The notes under the pieces were generated by a model, which had not been told where the DNA came from, ran no database searches, and saw nothing but the letters and a program-made list of their open reading frames with translations. Shown piece by piece: positions 8,164 to 15,613 of a stretch of 64,000 bases of DNA (its first letter is position 1; every line of letters starts with the position of its first letter). A program made the position numbers and the translations under genes. Location: NCBI GenBank assembly GCA_031430015.1, contig JANPAR010000004.1:1-64000 (forward strand). Reading direction: 5' to 3'. Source of the DNA: CANJDH01 sp031430015 (GTDB lineage: Bacteria > Pseudomonadota > Gammaproteobacteria > Burkholderiales > JAEUOS01).

Positions 8164-8984
8164 GCGTGGCCTGCCTGCACGGCCTGTGCATCCGGTCGAA
8201 CTGCCCCCGTACCTACTGACAGCATGCTGATGGCCTCCATCTCGAAGCCATCGTTTTCAATCACCAGTGCTTCACCTGCGCTCGCACCGAGCACATAGAG
8301 CAATGGCAAATAATGTTCCGGTGTGGGGATCGACAGTCGCGCGTCGGCACCCTGGCTCGCAAAGTTAATCAGCGCCTGATCATCACGCGTCTGCAATGCG
8401 GTGCGTGCGTAATCGTTGAAGCGCCGTGCCCAGTCGTGGGTGGTGTCACGGCTGTTGGCGTGGCGGTGCATCAGGCCAAGGTTGTGGATCACGTTGCCGC
8501 TGGCAAAAATCAGCACGCCTTCGTCACGCAGCGGCGCGAGGCGCTCGCCGAGGTCATAGTGAAACTGCGGCGGCTGTGTGCCATCCATCGACAGTTGCAC
8601 GACCGGAATGTCCGCGCCGGGGTAGACATGGGCCAATACCGACCAGGTGCCGTGATCCAAGCCCCACTCCTGATCGAGCGCCACCGATACGGGTGCGAGC
8701 AGGTCACGCACGCGCGCCGCCAGCGCCGGATTGCCGGGGGCAGGGTATTGAAAATCGAACAGTGCCTGCGGAAAGCCGCCGAAATCGTGAATTGTTTGCG
8801 GCTGCTCCATTGCGGTGACGCCGGTGCCGCGCGTGAACCAGTGCGCCGAGATGCACAGGATCGCCTTGGGACGCGGATACTCACGTCCAACGCGCGCCCA
8901 GGTCTGCGTGCTGTGGTTGTTGTCGAGAGTGTTCATCGGCGTTCCATGGCCGAGGAACAATGCGGGCATGCGGGGTTGGTTCAT
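8160..8984 (-). CDS. ygiD: Class III extradiol ring-cleavage dioxygenase, YgiD/DOPA dioxygenase family
   Basis: 274-residue zinc/iron-dependent enzyme of the LigB-like family that opens catechol rings, for example 4,5-extradiol cleavage of DOPA. Metal and active-site histidines are visible in FLGHGTPMN, ISAHWFTRGT and SGNVIHNLG, and HYLPLLYVLGA lies near the C-terminus. I chose the ATG at 8984 (MNQPRMPALFLGHG) because homologues start there; the open frame extends 16 codons further upstream without family similarity. It shares a 4-base ATGA overlap with the downstream DUF1857 gene. The natural substrate cannot be read from sequence. Confidence 0.9.
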   Translation of the reverse strand: MNQPRMPALFLGHGTPMNTLDNNHSTQTWARVGREYPRPKAILCISAHWFTRGTGVTAMEQPQTIHDFGGFPQALFDFQYPAPGNPALAARVRDLLAPVSVALDQEWGLDHGTWSVLAHVYPGADIPVVQLSMDGTQPPQFHYDLGERLAPLRDEGVLIFASGNVIHNLGLMHRHANSRDTTHDWARRFNDYARTALQTRDDQALINFASQGADARLSIPTPEHYLPLLYVLGASAGEALVIENDGFEMEAISMLSVGTGAVRPDAQAVQAGHA

Positions 8985-9087
8985 CGTTGTGCGTTCAGGA
9001 ATCAACAGGCTGAATGTTACGACGGTTGCCACGCGGTGACACAGTCATGCATGTCTCGGCTGCGGCTGCCACGCCTACAATCGCCGC

Positions 9088-10620
9088 ATGCCCGCCATCG
9101 TCCTCGCCACACTCAATGCGCGCTACACCCACGCTTCGCTCGGCCTGCGCTATCTGCTCGCCAATATGGGCGCGCTCAAGAGCGGCACATACCTGGCCGA
9201 GTTCACCATCCGCCGCCCGCCGCAAGACATTGCCGATGAACTGCTCGCGCTGAACCCGCGCATCATCGGCTTCGGTGTCTACATCTGGAACGTGCGCCAG
9301 ACCGAGGCTGTCATTGCACTGCTCAAAGTTGCGCGGCCGGAAATCACTATCGTGCTCGGCGGCCCCGAAGTCAGCTTCGAGACCAGCCAGCAAAGCATCG
9401 TCCAGCGCGCCGACCATGTCATCACCGGGTGGGGCGATGTCACCTTCCCCAAGCTGTGCCAGCAACTGCTCGATGGCCCGCAGCCCCTGATGAAAATCCA
9501 CGCCGGCGAACAACCCGCGCTCGACACCATCACGCTGCCTTACGCCGAATTCACCGCAGAAGACATCCGCCAGCGCACCCTCTACGTCGAAGCCTCGCGC
9601 GGCTGCCCGTTCAAGTGCGAGTTCTGCCTCTCGGCACTCGACAAAACCGCCTGGGCGTTCAACACGCAAACCTTCCTCGCCGAACTCGACACCCTCTACG
9701 CACGCGGCGCCCGCCGCTTCAAATTCGTCGACCGCACCTTCAACCTCAACGTCAAAACCAGCCTCGCCATCCTCGACTTCTTCATCCAGAAAATCAAAGC
9801 CGCACCGAACGATCCGTGCTTCCTGCATTTCGAACTCGTACCCGACCACCTGCCCGAAGCCCTCAAAGCCGGCATTGCCCGCTTCCCCGCCGGCACATTG
9901 CAATTCGAAATCGGCATCCAGACCTTCAACCCCGAAGTGCAGCAGCGCATCTCGCGCAAGCAGGACGACCAACACGCCGCAGACAACCTCCCCTGGCTGC
10001 GCACCCACTCGCAAGCCCATCTGCACGTCGATCTGATCGCCGGTTTGCCGGGCGAAGACCTCGCCAGCTTCGCGCGCGGCTTCGATCAGCTCTATGCACT
10101 GCGCCCCCACGAAATTCAGCTCGGCATCCTCAAACGCCTGCGCGGCACCCCCATCATCCGCCACACCGAAGCCTTCGGCATGCACTACAACCCCGAGCCG
10201 CCCTACAACGTGCTCGCGACATCGGTCATCAGCAGAGGCGACATGCAGCGCATTGAGCGCTTTGCGCGCTATTGGGATCTGGTCGCCAACTCAGGACGCT
10301 TTGGAAGAACACTGCCGCTACTTGTCGGGGCGGGTTCGGCGTTCGCGGGCTTCATGGCCTTTGCGGATTGGCTCCATGCCGCAACTGGTCAGACCCATAA
10401 CATCGCGCTGGAGCGTTTGTTTGATTTGGCGCAAATCTATCTCGTCGACACACGGGCGCTCAACGCGGACGGCATCGAAACTGCCTTGCGAGAGGACTAC
10501 GCACAGAGCGGGGCGAGCGGTCGCTTGCGCTTCATGCGCAAGGGCATATCGGCGGGATCAGCAAGAAGGAGTGCGGCCACGCCTGCGCGGCAACGCCAGC
10601 ATCTGACTCCGTTTCAGTGA
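9088..10620 (+). CDS. B12-binding domain radical SAM protein (DUF4080-containing)
   Basis: 510 residues. Residues about 1-130 form a cobalamin-binding Rossmann domain (IVLATLNARYTHASLGLRYL, VLGGPEVSFE). It is followed by a radical SAM barrel with the cluster motif C-P-F-K-C-E-F-C at about residues 178-185, and a C-terminal DUF4080-like region (YWDLVANSGRF). The cluster cysteines and a long intact frame indicate a functional enzyme. The family's substrates are mostly unknown; many relatives methylate or rearrange unactivated carbons. Codon choice changes inside the gene: third positions are strongly C-rich to about 10250 and then become mixed. There is no obvious operon partner; it diverges from the ygiD gene. 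Confidence 0.88.
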   Translation: MPAIVLATLNARYTHASLGLRYLLANMGALKSGTYLAEFTIRRPPQDIADELLALNPRIIGFGVYIWNVRQTEAVIALLKVARPEITIVLGGPEVSFETSQQSIVQRADHVITGWGDVTFPKLCQQLLDGPQPLMKIHAGEQPALDTITLPYAEFTAEDIRQRTLYVEASRGCPFKCEFCLSALDKTAWAFNTQTFLAELDTLYARGARRFKFVDRTFNLNVKTSLAILDFFIQKIKAAPNDPCFLHFELVPDHLPEALKAGIARFPAGTLQFEIGIQTFNPEVQQRISRKQDDQHAADNLPWLRTHSQAHLHVDLIAGLPGEDLASFARGFDQLYALRPHEIQLGILKRLRGTPIIRHTEAFGMHYNPEPPYNVLATSVISRGDMQRIERFARYWDLVANSGRFGRTLPLLVGAGSAFAGFMAFADWLHAATGQTHNIALERLFDLAQIYLVDTRALNADGIETALREDYAQSGASGRLRFMRKGISAGSARRSAATPARQRQHLTPFQ

Positions 10621-10680
10621 CACAGCGTTGCGCTGCGTCACTCGCCGCAAAGCCGCGAATCGCGTGCTTGCGCTAGCCGC

Positions 10681-11058
10681 TCAAGTACGCCACGGTAACG
10701 GAATCGGTTGACCGTCGGGGAACTGCACCGCAAAACCGGTGCCGGCAAATGCAGCCACTACGTTCATCTCGACGCTGCCGGTATTGATGATTTGGTGGTC
10801 AGCATTGCGCGGAATCACCAGGGTGCTGTCAGGACCAAATGGCGTGACTTTGCCGTCCAGGTGCAGTTCGCCGGAACCGCTTTGGATCAGCACGATTTCT
10901 TCACAGTCGTGGCGGTGGGGCGGTGTGGCGGCCCCCGCTGCCACAGTCTGACGCCACATGGAAAGGTGCTGGAGTCCGCTATCCATATTGGCCAGGGTTT
11001 GGTGGTCCAGGCCCGGCAGTTGCTGACGCGGGACTAGGGCGTTGACGATGACGGTCAT
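10681..11058 (-). CDS. Cupin-domain protein
   Basis: 125-residue single cupin barrel. The metal motif 1 is visible as PPHRHDCEEIVLIQSGSG, and motif 2 as PRNADHQIINTG. I start it at the ATG at 11058 (MTVIVNALVPRQQ) because AAAGGAAA lies just before it; a longer frame reaches a TTG at 11130 with no family similarity. Probably a small metal-binding enzyme or sensor of sugar or aromatic acids. It is divergent from the LysR gene, and a perfect palindrome sits between them, so it is the likely target of that regulator. Confidence 0.85.
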   Translation of the reverse strand: MTVIVNALVPRQQLPGLDHQTLANMDSGLQHLSMWRQTVAAGAATPPHRHDCEEIVLIQSGSGELHLDGKVTPFGPDSTLVIPRNADHQIINTGSVEMNVVAAFAGTGFAVQFPDGQPIPLPWRT

Positions 11059-11126
11059 GGCATTTCCTTTCATGAGATGGGTGTGGAGAGGATTCTGAAC
11101 CTGCGGTGATGGCGAGTGAAGAGAAG

Positions 11127-11153
11127 ACAATGTCGTAACATTGACGACATTGT
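11127..11153. promoter_or_regulatory. Candidate LysR operator, perfect 10-bp inverted repeat
   Basis: Arms ACAATGTCGT (11127-11136) and ACGACATTGT (11144-11153) are exact reverse complements with a 7-bp spacer AACATTG. The site is 22 bases before the LysR start and 69 bases before the cupin start, the classic place for a LysR-type regulator to control itself and a divergent target. The A/T-flanked dyad fits the T-N11-A type. Confidence 0.7.
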
Positions 11154-11174
11154 GTCGGTAATCAGGGAGGCCTC

Positions 11175-12077
11175 ATGGCGGGCATGGCGGCGTTGATGAG
11201 CTTTGCGGAGACGGTCAAGCAGGGCAGCTTTGCCGGTGCCGCGCGCGAACTCGGGCTCTCGCCCTCGGCAGTGGCGAAGGCAGTGGCGCGATTGGAAGCA
11301 GACCTGGGGTTGCGCCTGCTCCACCGCACCACCCGCAAGGTGAGCCTTACCGGTGATGGCACCGAGCTCTACGAGCGCTGCCGGCGCATCGTCGAAGACA
11401 TGGAAGCACTGCGCGAAGAGGCAGAAGGCGTGCGATGCAAGCCGCGCGGAACGCTGCGTCTGAATGTCCCGATCATCTGGGGCCGTCAGGTGGTGGTGCC
11501 CAAGCTTGCTGCACTGGCGCGCGCCTATCCCGAGCTGTCGTTCGAAGTCACCTTCACCGATCGCTTTGCCGATGTTGTGCGTGAGGGCCTTGATGCCGTG
11601 GTTCGCGTCGGCGCGCTGGCAGATTCCTCCCTGGTGGCGCGGCGCCTCGGCGAACAGCATATGCTGCTCATCGCAAGCCCTGACTACCTCAAACGGCGTG
11701 GCCGCCCGATGCATCCGGACGAACTCGCCGGTCACGACCACCTTGCGTTTCGCATGCCGACCTCTGGCCGGCCGATGCCCTGGCGGTTTCGCGTCGGCAA
11801 GCGTGCCCTCAGTGTGATGCCTCAGGCGCGCAGCATTTTTGATGACGGTGATGCACTGGTGCGTGGGGCGGTCGAGGGGATGGGCATGATCCAGATGCCC
11901 GACTACATGGTCGGTGAAGAGTTGAAGGCAAAGCGACTGCTTGAATTGTTGCCGCAGTTCCGGCCACCGCCGCTGCCGATTTCGCTCATTTTGCCGACAA
12001 CACGACAAATGACGCCGCGCATCCGGGTGCTCATTGAAGCGCTGGCCGGGCCGCCTGAGGCGGGTGCCAGGGTGTAG
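11175..12077 (+). CDS. LysR-family transcriptional regulator
   Basis: 300 residues: an N-terminal winged helix-turn-helix at about 6-65 (SFAETVKQGSFAGAARELG, then SPSAVAKAVARLEADLG) and a periplasmic-binding-protein-like effector domain from about residue 92. The ATG at 11175 is preceded by AGGGAGG. The gene faces away from the cupin gene across a perfect palindrome. Its effector is unknown. CrgA-like relatives in this family sense aromatic or sugar acids. A typical single-copy accessory regulator. Confidence 0.95.
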   Translation: MAGMAALMSFAETVKQGSFAGAARELGLSPSAVAKAVARLEADLGLRLLHRTTRKVSLTGDGTELYERCRRIVEDMEALREEAEGVRCKPRGTLRLNVPIIWGRQVVVPKLAALARAYPELSFEVTFTDRFADVVREGLDAVVRVGALADSSLVARRLGEQHMLLIASPDYLKRRGRPMHPDELAGHDHLAFRMPTSGRPMPWRFRVGKRALSVMPQARSIFDDGDALVRGAVEGMGMIQMPDYMVGEELKAKRLLELLPQFRPPPLPISLILPTTRQMTPRIRVLIEALAGPPEAGARV

Positions 12078-12162
12078 CCCTACGTTGTCGGTCGGCAACG
12101 GCGCAATCTCGTAGAGGGACTTGAGGGACCGTGGCAGTCGACCGTAGCTGTCTTGTGCTCAA

Positions 12163-12194
12163 GGCTTGACCTCAAGCCGCCGGCACGATAGCCT
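12163..12194 (+). promoter_or_regulatory. Palindrome and weak promoter upstream of the glutaredoxin-DinB gene
   Basis: GGCTTGA-CC-TCAAGCC (12163-12178) is a perfect 16-bp palindrome. It contains the hexamer TTGACC (12166-12171), which is 17 bp from TAGCCT (12189-12194), a weak -10 box. The operator therefore overlaps the -35 position, as in a repressor-controlled or MerR-like promoter. The start codon at 12222 is 28 bases past the -10 box. Confidence 0.5.
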
Positions 12195-12221
12195 GCGGGT
12201 TCATTTGACTTGGAACCAAAC

Positions 12222-12995
12222 ATGGGCGCACCCGCCGAAAAGTTCATGCTGTTCACCCAGCCGGGGTGAAGTAGCTGTCTCAAAACGAAAGAGTTTCTTT
12301 CGCATAAGGGAATCGACTTCACCGTCCATGACGTGGTGAACGATGCGGGCGCACGCGCGCAGTTGCTGGCGCTGGGGGTGCGCACCGTGCCCGTGGTGGC
12401 GCAGGGCAGGCAGTACGTGTTTGCGCAAAACCTGGAGGACGTTGCCACATTCGTCGGGCTTGCGGGCAGCGGCAACCAGTTGCTGCCGCCGGAGCGCCTG
12501 ATCGAGCAATGGCTCACGGTGCTGGGCGCAGCCCGGCGCACCATCGGCCAGATGCCGGAGGCGCGCATGGACGAGCGCGTGATCGGCAATCGCGACCGCT
12601 CGATTCGCAGCCTCGGCCGTCACGTGTTTCGCATCGCCGAGGCGTTTCTCGATTGCGTGGCCGGCGGCGAGGAATTCACGGCAGCGCATGCCGCTGCAGA
12701 AAATGCCGAAGGCACGCATCTCACGGGCGATGAGATCTCCGCGTATGGCGGCAGGGTGATGACGCGGCTTGAGGCCTGGTGGGACGGGCTGGCCGACCGG
12801 TCGTGTCAGCGGCGGGTAAAAACGTTTTTTGGTGAACAGGCGATTCACATGCTGTTCGAGCGCTCGATCTGGCATTCGGCACAGCATGTGCGCCAGCTTG
12901 CTGCGGTGCTTGAACGCTTCGGCATTGAACCCGAATACCGCCTCAGCGCCGCCGATCTGGCGGGCTTGCCCCTGCCCGAAGGGCTGTGGGAATAG
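12222..12995 (+). CDS. Probable selenoprotein: glutaredoxin domain fused to a DinB-like domain, UGA read as Sec
   Basis: Translated from ATG 12222 with UGA (12267-12269) read through, this gives 257 residues. The N-terminal domain (about 1-75) has a glutaredoxin/thioredoxin-like start, FMLFTQPG, then UGA-S-S-C (position 16 to C19), a helix KTKEFL, and the cis-proline motif GVRTVPVV. The C-terminal domain (about 95-240) resembles the DinB/thiol-S-transferase helical bundle, with histidines in RHVFRIAEAF and IWHSAQHVRQLAAVLE as likely metal ligands. UGA stands exactly where the first redox cysteine is expected (TQPGCSSC in homologues I recall), which argues for selenocysteine; the frame then stays open for 241 codons. 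A programmed Sec site also explains the hairpin just downstream. A nonsense mutation (TGC or TGT to TGA) is the alternative. The domain pair suggests thiol transfer or detoxification, by inference. A standard annotation would start at about 12333 and lose the active site. Confidence 0.72.
12267..12269 (+). other. In-frame UGA at the expected first redox cysteine (candidate selenocysteine codon)
   Basis: Codon 16 of the fusion. Upstream codons read Gln-Pro-Gly and downstream Ser-Ser-Cys, so the motif is U-x-x-C in place of C-x-x-C. Confidence 0.65.
12278..12311 (+). promoter_or_regulatory. Candidate bacterial SECIS hairpin
   Basis: Upper stem CGAAAG (12286-12291) pairs perfectly with CTTTCG (12297-12302) around the loop AGTTT (12292-12296). 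A lower stem TCTC (12278-12281) pairs with GGGA (12308-12311) across an AAAA/CATAA internal loop, with one wobble pair. The apical loop starts 22 nt after UGA and has G in its second position. Both features fit the bacterial SECIS rules as I recall them (loop 16-37 nt after UGA, G in the first two loop positions). No folding energy was computed. Confidence 0.55.
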
Positions 12996-13054
12996 GGCGG
13001 CGTGCACAGCGAGCCACGAACTCACCTGCCGCGTTTCACCGCGCGCCCGCTCCG

Positions 13055-13438
13055 GTGAAAACGCGGCACTTTCCCTATCTGCGCGACAAGCGCTGGAGCG
13101 CGCTGTTTTTGGCGCTTGGCGTGCGCGACACCGACGGTGTCACCGTCTCGGCCAAAGGCGAATTGATCGCCACCTACGGGCGCTTCAAGGTTGCCACCAC
13201 CCTCGACAACGTCGAGCACACTAAGGTGACCGGCCCGCATCGCTGGTACACCGCAGTCGGCTTGCGCCTGAGCCTCTCGGACGATGGCATCACCTTTGGC
13301 ACCAACCACCGCAAGGGCTTGAGCATTGCGTTCGTCAAGAAGGTGCCGCGCGTGATCGGTTTCAGGAAGCACTCCACGCTATGGGTCAGTGTTGCCGATC
13401 CAGAGGGCCTCGCGAAATTGATTGAGGCATGGCGCTGA
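13055..13438 (+). CDS. Conserved hypothetical protein
   Basis: 127 residues from the GTG at 13055 (VKTRHFPYLRDKRW); the frame is open further upstream and overlaps the end of the previous gene. Visible features are TTLDNVEHTKVTGPHRWYTAV, cut at about 20 residues, then SLSDDGITFGTNHRKGLSIAF and a C-terminal VSVADPEGLAKLIEAW. I recall a similar pattern (TxLDNV, TGPxRW, SLxDxGxTF, TVxVADPExL) in actinobacterial proteins of unknown function, which would make this an unusual carrier. No signal peptide or membrane segment. It follows the glutaredoxin-DinB gene by 59 bases and may be cotranscribed with it. Confidence 0.6.
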   Translation: MKTRHFPYLRDKRWSALFLALGVRDTDGVTVSAKGELIATYGRFKVATTLDNVEHTKVTGPHRWYTAVGLRLSLSDDGITFGTNHRKGLSIAFVKKVPRVIGFRKHSTLWVSVADPEGLAKLIEAWR

Positions 13439-13499
13439 GAGGCGCTCCAGGCTTGTCTTTGCGGGGCGGTACGGCTGGAAATGGCTCTGGGAGCGCCTC
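13439..13499. repeat. Long inverted repeat after the hypothetical gene
   Basis: GAGGCGCTCC (13439-13448) pairs exactly with GGAGCGCCTC (13490-13499), with a 41-nt loop. It starts directly after the stop codon. There is no T-tract, so it is not a simple terminator; it may stabilise the mRNA 3' end. Confidence 0.6.
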
Positions 13500-13620
13500 A
13501 CCGAAGCATGGTCATGGCGTCTTACGCGATACCCTCTTGCCGTTTGGCCGCCGGGACGTGGGCGACAATCCGTCGCTGGGCGATACCCGCCCCTAACCCT
13601 GTCTTTGCGAGGAGTCGTGC

Positions 13621-13938
13621 ATGGCAATCTATGAACTGCGCACCTATGCTGTTGTCGTCGGCAAAATGGCCGAAGTGGTCGAGATGTACAACACGGTTGG
13701 CTGGCCGGCCTTGTCGAAGCATCCGCCGAAATTGATCGGTTATTTCACCGGTGACATCGGCGCGATCAACCAGTTGATCCACCTGTGGAAGTTTGACGAT
13801 GACGCCGACCGGCGTGCGTTTTGGGCGGGCATTTATGCCGACCAGGTCTGGATGGCCTTTGTCGGCAAGTTGCGGCCGATGCTGATTTCGCAGGAAAACA
13901 AGCTGATGCTCGCTTCGCCATGGGGGCCGCATCCCTGA
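13621..13938 (+). CDS. NIPSNAP family protein
   Basis: 105 residues with the family start MAIYELRTYAVVVGKMAEVVEMYN, an alpha-beta ferredoxin-like (dimeric alpha/beta barrel) fold. An internal GYFTGDIGAINQLIHLWKF block and a C-terminal MLASPWGPHP are also typical. The fold is that of small cytoplasmic proteins of unclear role. AGGAG lies at good distance before the ATG at 13621. It precedes a Bug binding-protein gene, an association I often see in Burkholderiales, so it may belong to an aromatic or carboxylate degradation unit. Confidence 0.85.
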   Translation: MAIYELRTYAVVVGKMAEVVEMYNTVGWPALSKHPPKLIGYFTGDIGAINQLIHLWKFDDDADRRAFWAGIYADQVWMAFVGKLRPMLISQENKLMLASPWGPHP

Positions 13939-14055
13939 TGTGCCGGTTGATGCGTCAGGCGACGACGCTTGGCGCTGACGTGCCCGGCCGCGGCGTTGGC
14001 GCGTCCGCCAGGCGCGCTATGATGGAAGCGCACTGAAAACTGCGGGAGACCAAGC

Positions 14056-15069
14056 ATGGGGCACAAGCATCTGCCGGTTCGGCATGGCAAGAGGACGGCG
14101 CTGGCGATGCTCGCGGCGCGGGTGGCGCTGGGCGCATGCGGTGTGCTCACTGCGCTCCCCGCACTGCCGCAAGCGCAGACTTATCCCTCGAAATCGATCC
14201 GGTTGATGGTGCCCTATGCGCCAGGTGGTGGCACCGATATCCTCGCGCGCCTGTTTGCGCAAAAGCTCACCGAGTCCTGGGGCCAATCGGTGGTGGTCGA
14301 GAACCGGCCCGGCGCCGACGGCGTGATCGGCTCGGAAGTCATCATGGCCGCACCGCCCGATGGGCACAGCCTGATGCTGGTGGTCGCAGCGCACGTGATC
14401 AACCCGTTTGTGAAAACACGCCTGCCCTTTGATGTGCTCAAGGATTTCACCCCGGTCACGCTGGTCGCAGCATCGCCCTGGGTGGTGGTGGTCAATCCGT
14501 CCGTGCCGGCGCAGAACATTCGCGAGCTCATTGCGCTGGCCAAGGCGCAGCCCGGCAAGCTTACATTCGGCAGTTCCGAGCCATCATCGCGTCTCGCGGG
14601 TGAGCAGTTCAAAGTGCAGGCTGGCGTGGATCTGCTGCACATTCCCTACAAGGGCGGCTCGCAGATCATGGCCGACCTGCTGGGCGGGCATATTCAGGTC
14701 GGTTTCACCAGTGTGCTCACGGTGTTGCAGCATTACAAGAGTGGCAAGCTGCGCGTGCTCGGTGTGGGTGGCAGGAATCGCTCCCCCTCCATGCCCGACA
14801 TTCCGACCGTGATCGAAGGCGGCTTGCCCGGCTACGAGACCTCCGCGTGGTACGGCATGTATGCGCCGCCTGGCACGCCGGCGGACGTTGCACAGAAGAT
14901 TCAGCGTGAGGTCGCGCGTATCACCAATCTGCCGGAGGTGCGCGAGCGCCTCACCCAACTCGGTGCCGAGCCGGTGGCAAATACGCCCGAAGAATTTGCC
15001 GCGTTCGCGCGTGCCGAGTATGCGAAGTACGAGAAGCTGGTCAAGCAGGCAGGAATGAAGCCCGAGTGA
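14056..15069 (+). CDS. Bug-family substrate-binding protein (tripartite tricarboxylate transporter receptor)
   Basis: 337 residues. An N-terminal signal peptide (hydrophobic stretch ending around LPALPQAQT) is followed by the family opening YPSKSIRLMVPYAPGGGTDI, the conserved ENRPGADGVIGSEV block and FKVQAGVDLLHIPYKGG. Bug proteins bind carboxylates and other small acids in the periplasm and hand them to TctAB-type permeases. No permease genes are nearby, so it is an orphan receptor, as most are in this order. GGGAG precedes the ATG at 14056. Confidence 0.95.
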   Translation: MGHKHLPVRHGKRTALAMLAARVALGACGVLTALPALPQAQTYPSKSIRLMVPYAPGGGTDILARLFAQKLTESWGQSVVVENRPGADGVIGSEVIMAAPPDGHSLMLVVAAHVINPFVKTRLPFDVLKDFTPVTLVAASPWVVVVNPSVPAQNIRELIALAKAQPGKLTFGSSEPSSRLAGEQFKVQAGVDLLHIPYKGGSQIMADLLGGHIQVGFTSVLTVLQHYKSGKLRVLGVGGRNRSPSMPDIPTVIEGGLPGYETSAWYGMYAPPGTPADVAQKIQREVARITNLPEVRERLTQLGAEPVANTPEEFAAFARAEYAKYEKLVKQAGMKPE

Positions 15070-15079
15070 GCCTCGCGCC

Positions 15080-15565
15080 ATGACCCAGGTTGACGCTGCC
15101 ACGCACCCGGCGCCGGAGCTTGACATCGCCACGTGGTTGAACACGCCGGCGCCGCTCAGCCTGGCAGGTCTGCGCGGGCGTGTGGTGGTGCTGCATGCGT
15201 TCCAGATGCTTTGTCCCGGCTGCGTGCTGCATGGGGTGCCGCAGGCGCAGCGGATTCACAACCTGTTTGATCCGGGCGATGTGCAAGTAATTGGTCTGCA
15301 TACGGTGTTTGAACATCACGATGCGATGCGCGAGGCCAGCCTCATCGCTTTCGTGCACGAGTTCCGGGTGAGCTTTCCGGTCGGCATTGACCGCCATGCG
15401 CAAGGCGACACCATGCCGATGACCATGACACGCTATGCGATGCGCGGCACGCCGACGCTGATCTTGATTGACCGCGCTGGCCGCATGCGCGCGCACCAGT
15501 TCGGACAGGTGGACGATATGGCGGTGGGGGCGCAGATAGCCCGCCTCGTGGCCGAGAGCAAGTAG
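15080..15565 (+). CDS. Redoxin/thioredoxin-fold protein
   Basis: 161 residues with the thioredoxin-like core: a beta strand VVVLHAFQ, the active-site motif L-C-P-G-C-V at about residues 45-50, and a cis-Pro region GTPTLILIDRAGR. No signal peptide, so cytoplasmic. The C-x-x-C is complete here, unlike the glutaredoxin-DinB gene. It starts 10 bases after the first Bug gene and ends 48 bases before the second, so it is probably in one operon with both. The best guess is a TlpA/peroxiredoxin-like oxidoreductase; its partner is unknown. Confidence 0.82.
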   Translation: MTQVDAATHPAPELDIATWLNTPAPLSLAGLRGRVVVLHAFQMLCPGCVLHGVPQAQRIHNLFDPGDVQVIGLHTVFEHHDAMREASLIAFVHEFRVSFPVGIDRHAQGDTMPMTMTRYAMRGTPTLILIDRAGRMRAHQFGQVDDMAVGAQIARLVAESK

Positions 15566-15613
15566 CCTGGCAACGAACCAGCAGAGCCACAACAATTTTC
15601 AGGAGACAAAACC

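Noticed and set aside
9088..10620. Fusion or frameshift in the radical SAM gene because codon use changes near 10250
   Set aside because: The reading frame is continuous and the C-terminal part fits the same family; only composition differs.
12333..12995. A gene starting at 12333 without the upstream part
   Set aside because: It would drop the redox centre. The glutaredoxin frame upstream is continuous with it except for the UGA.
15080..15565. A second UGA-containing redox protein
   Set aside because: The C-x-x-C is fully encoded by ordinary codons.
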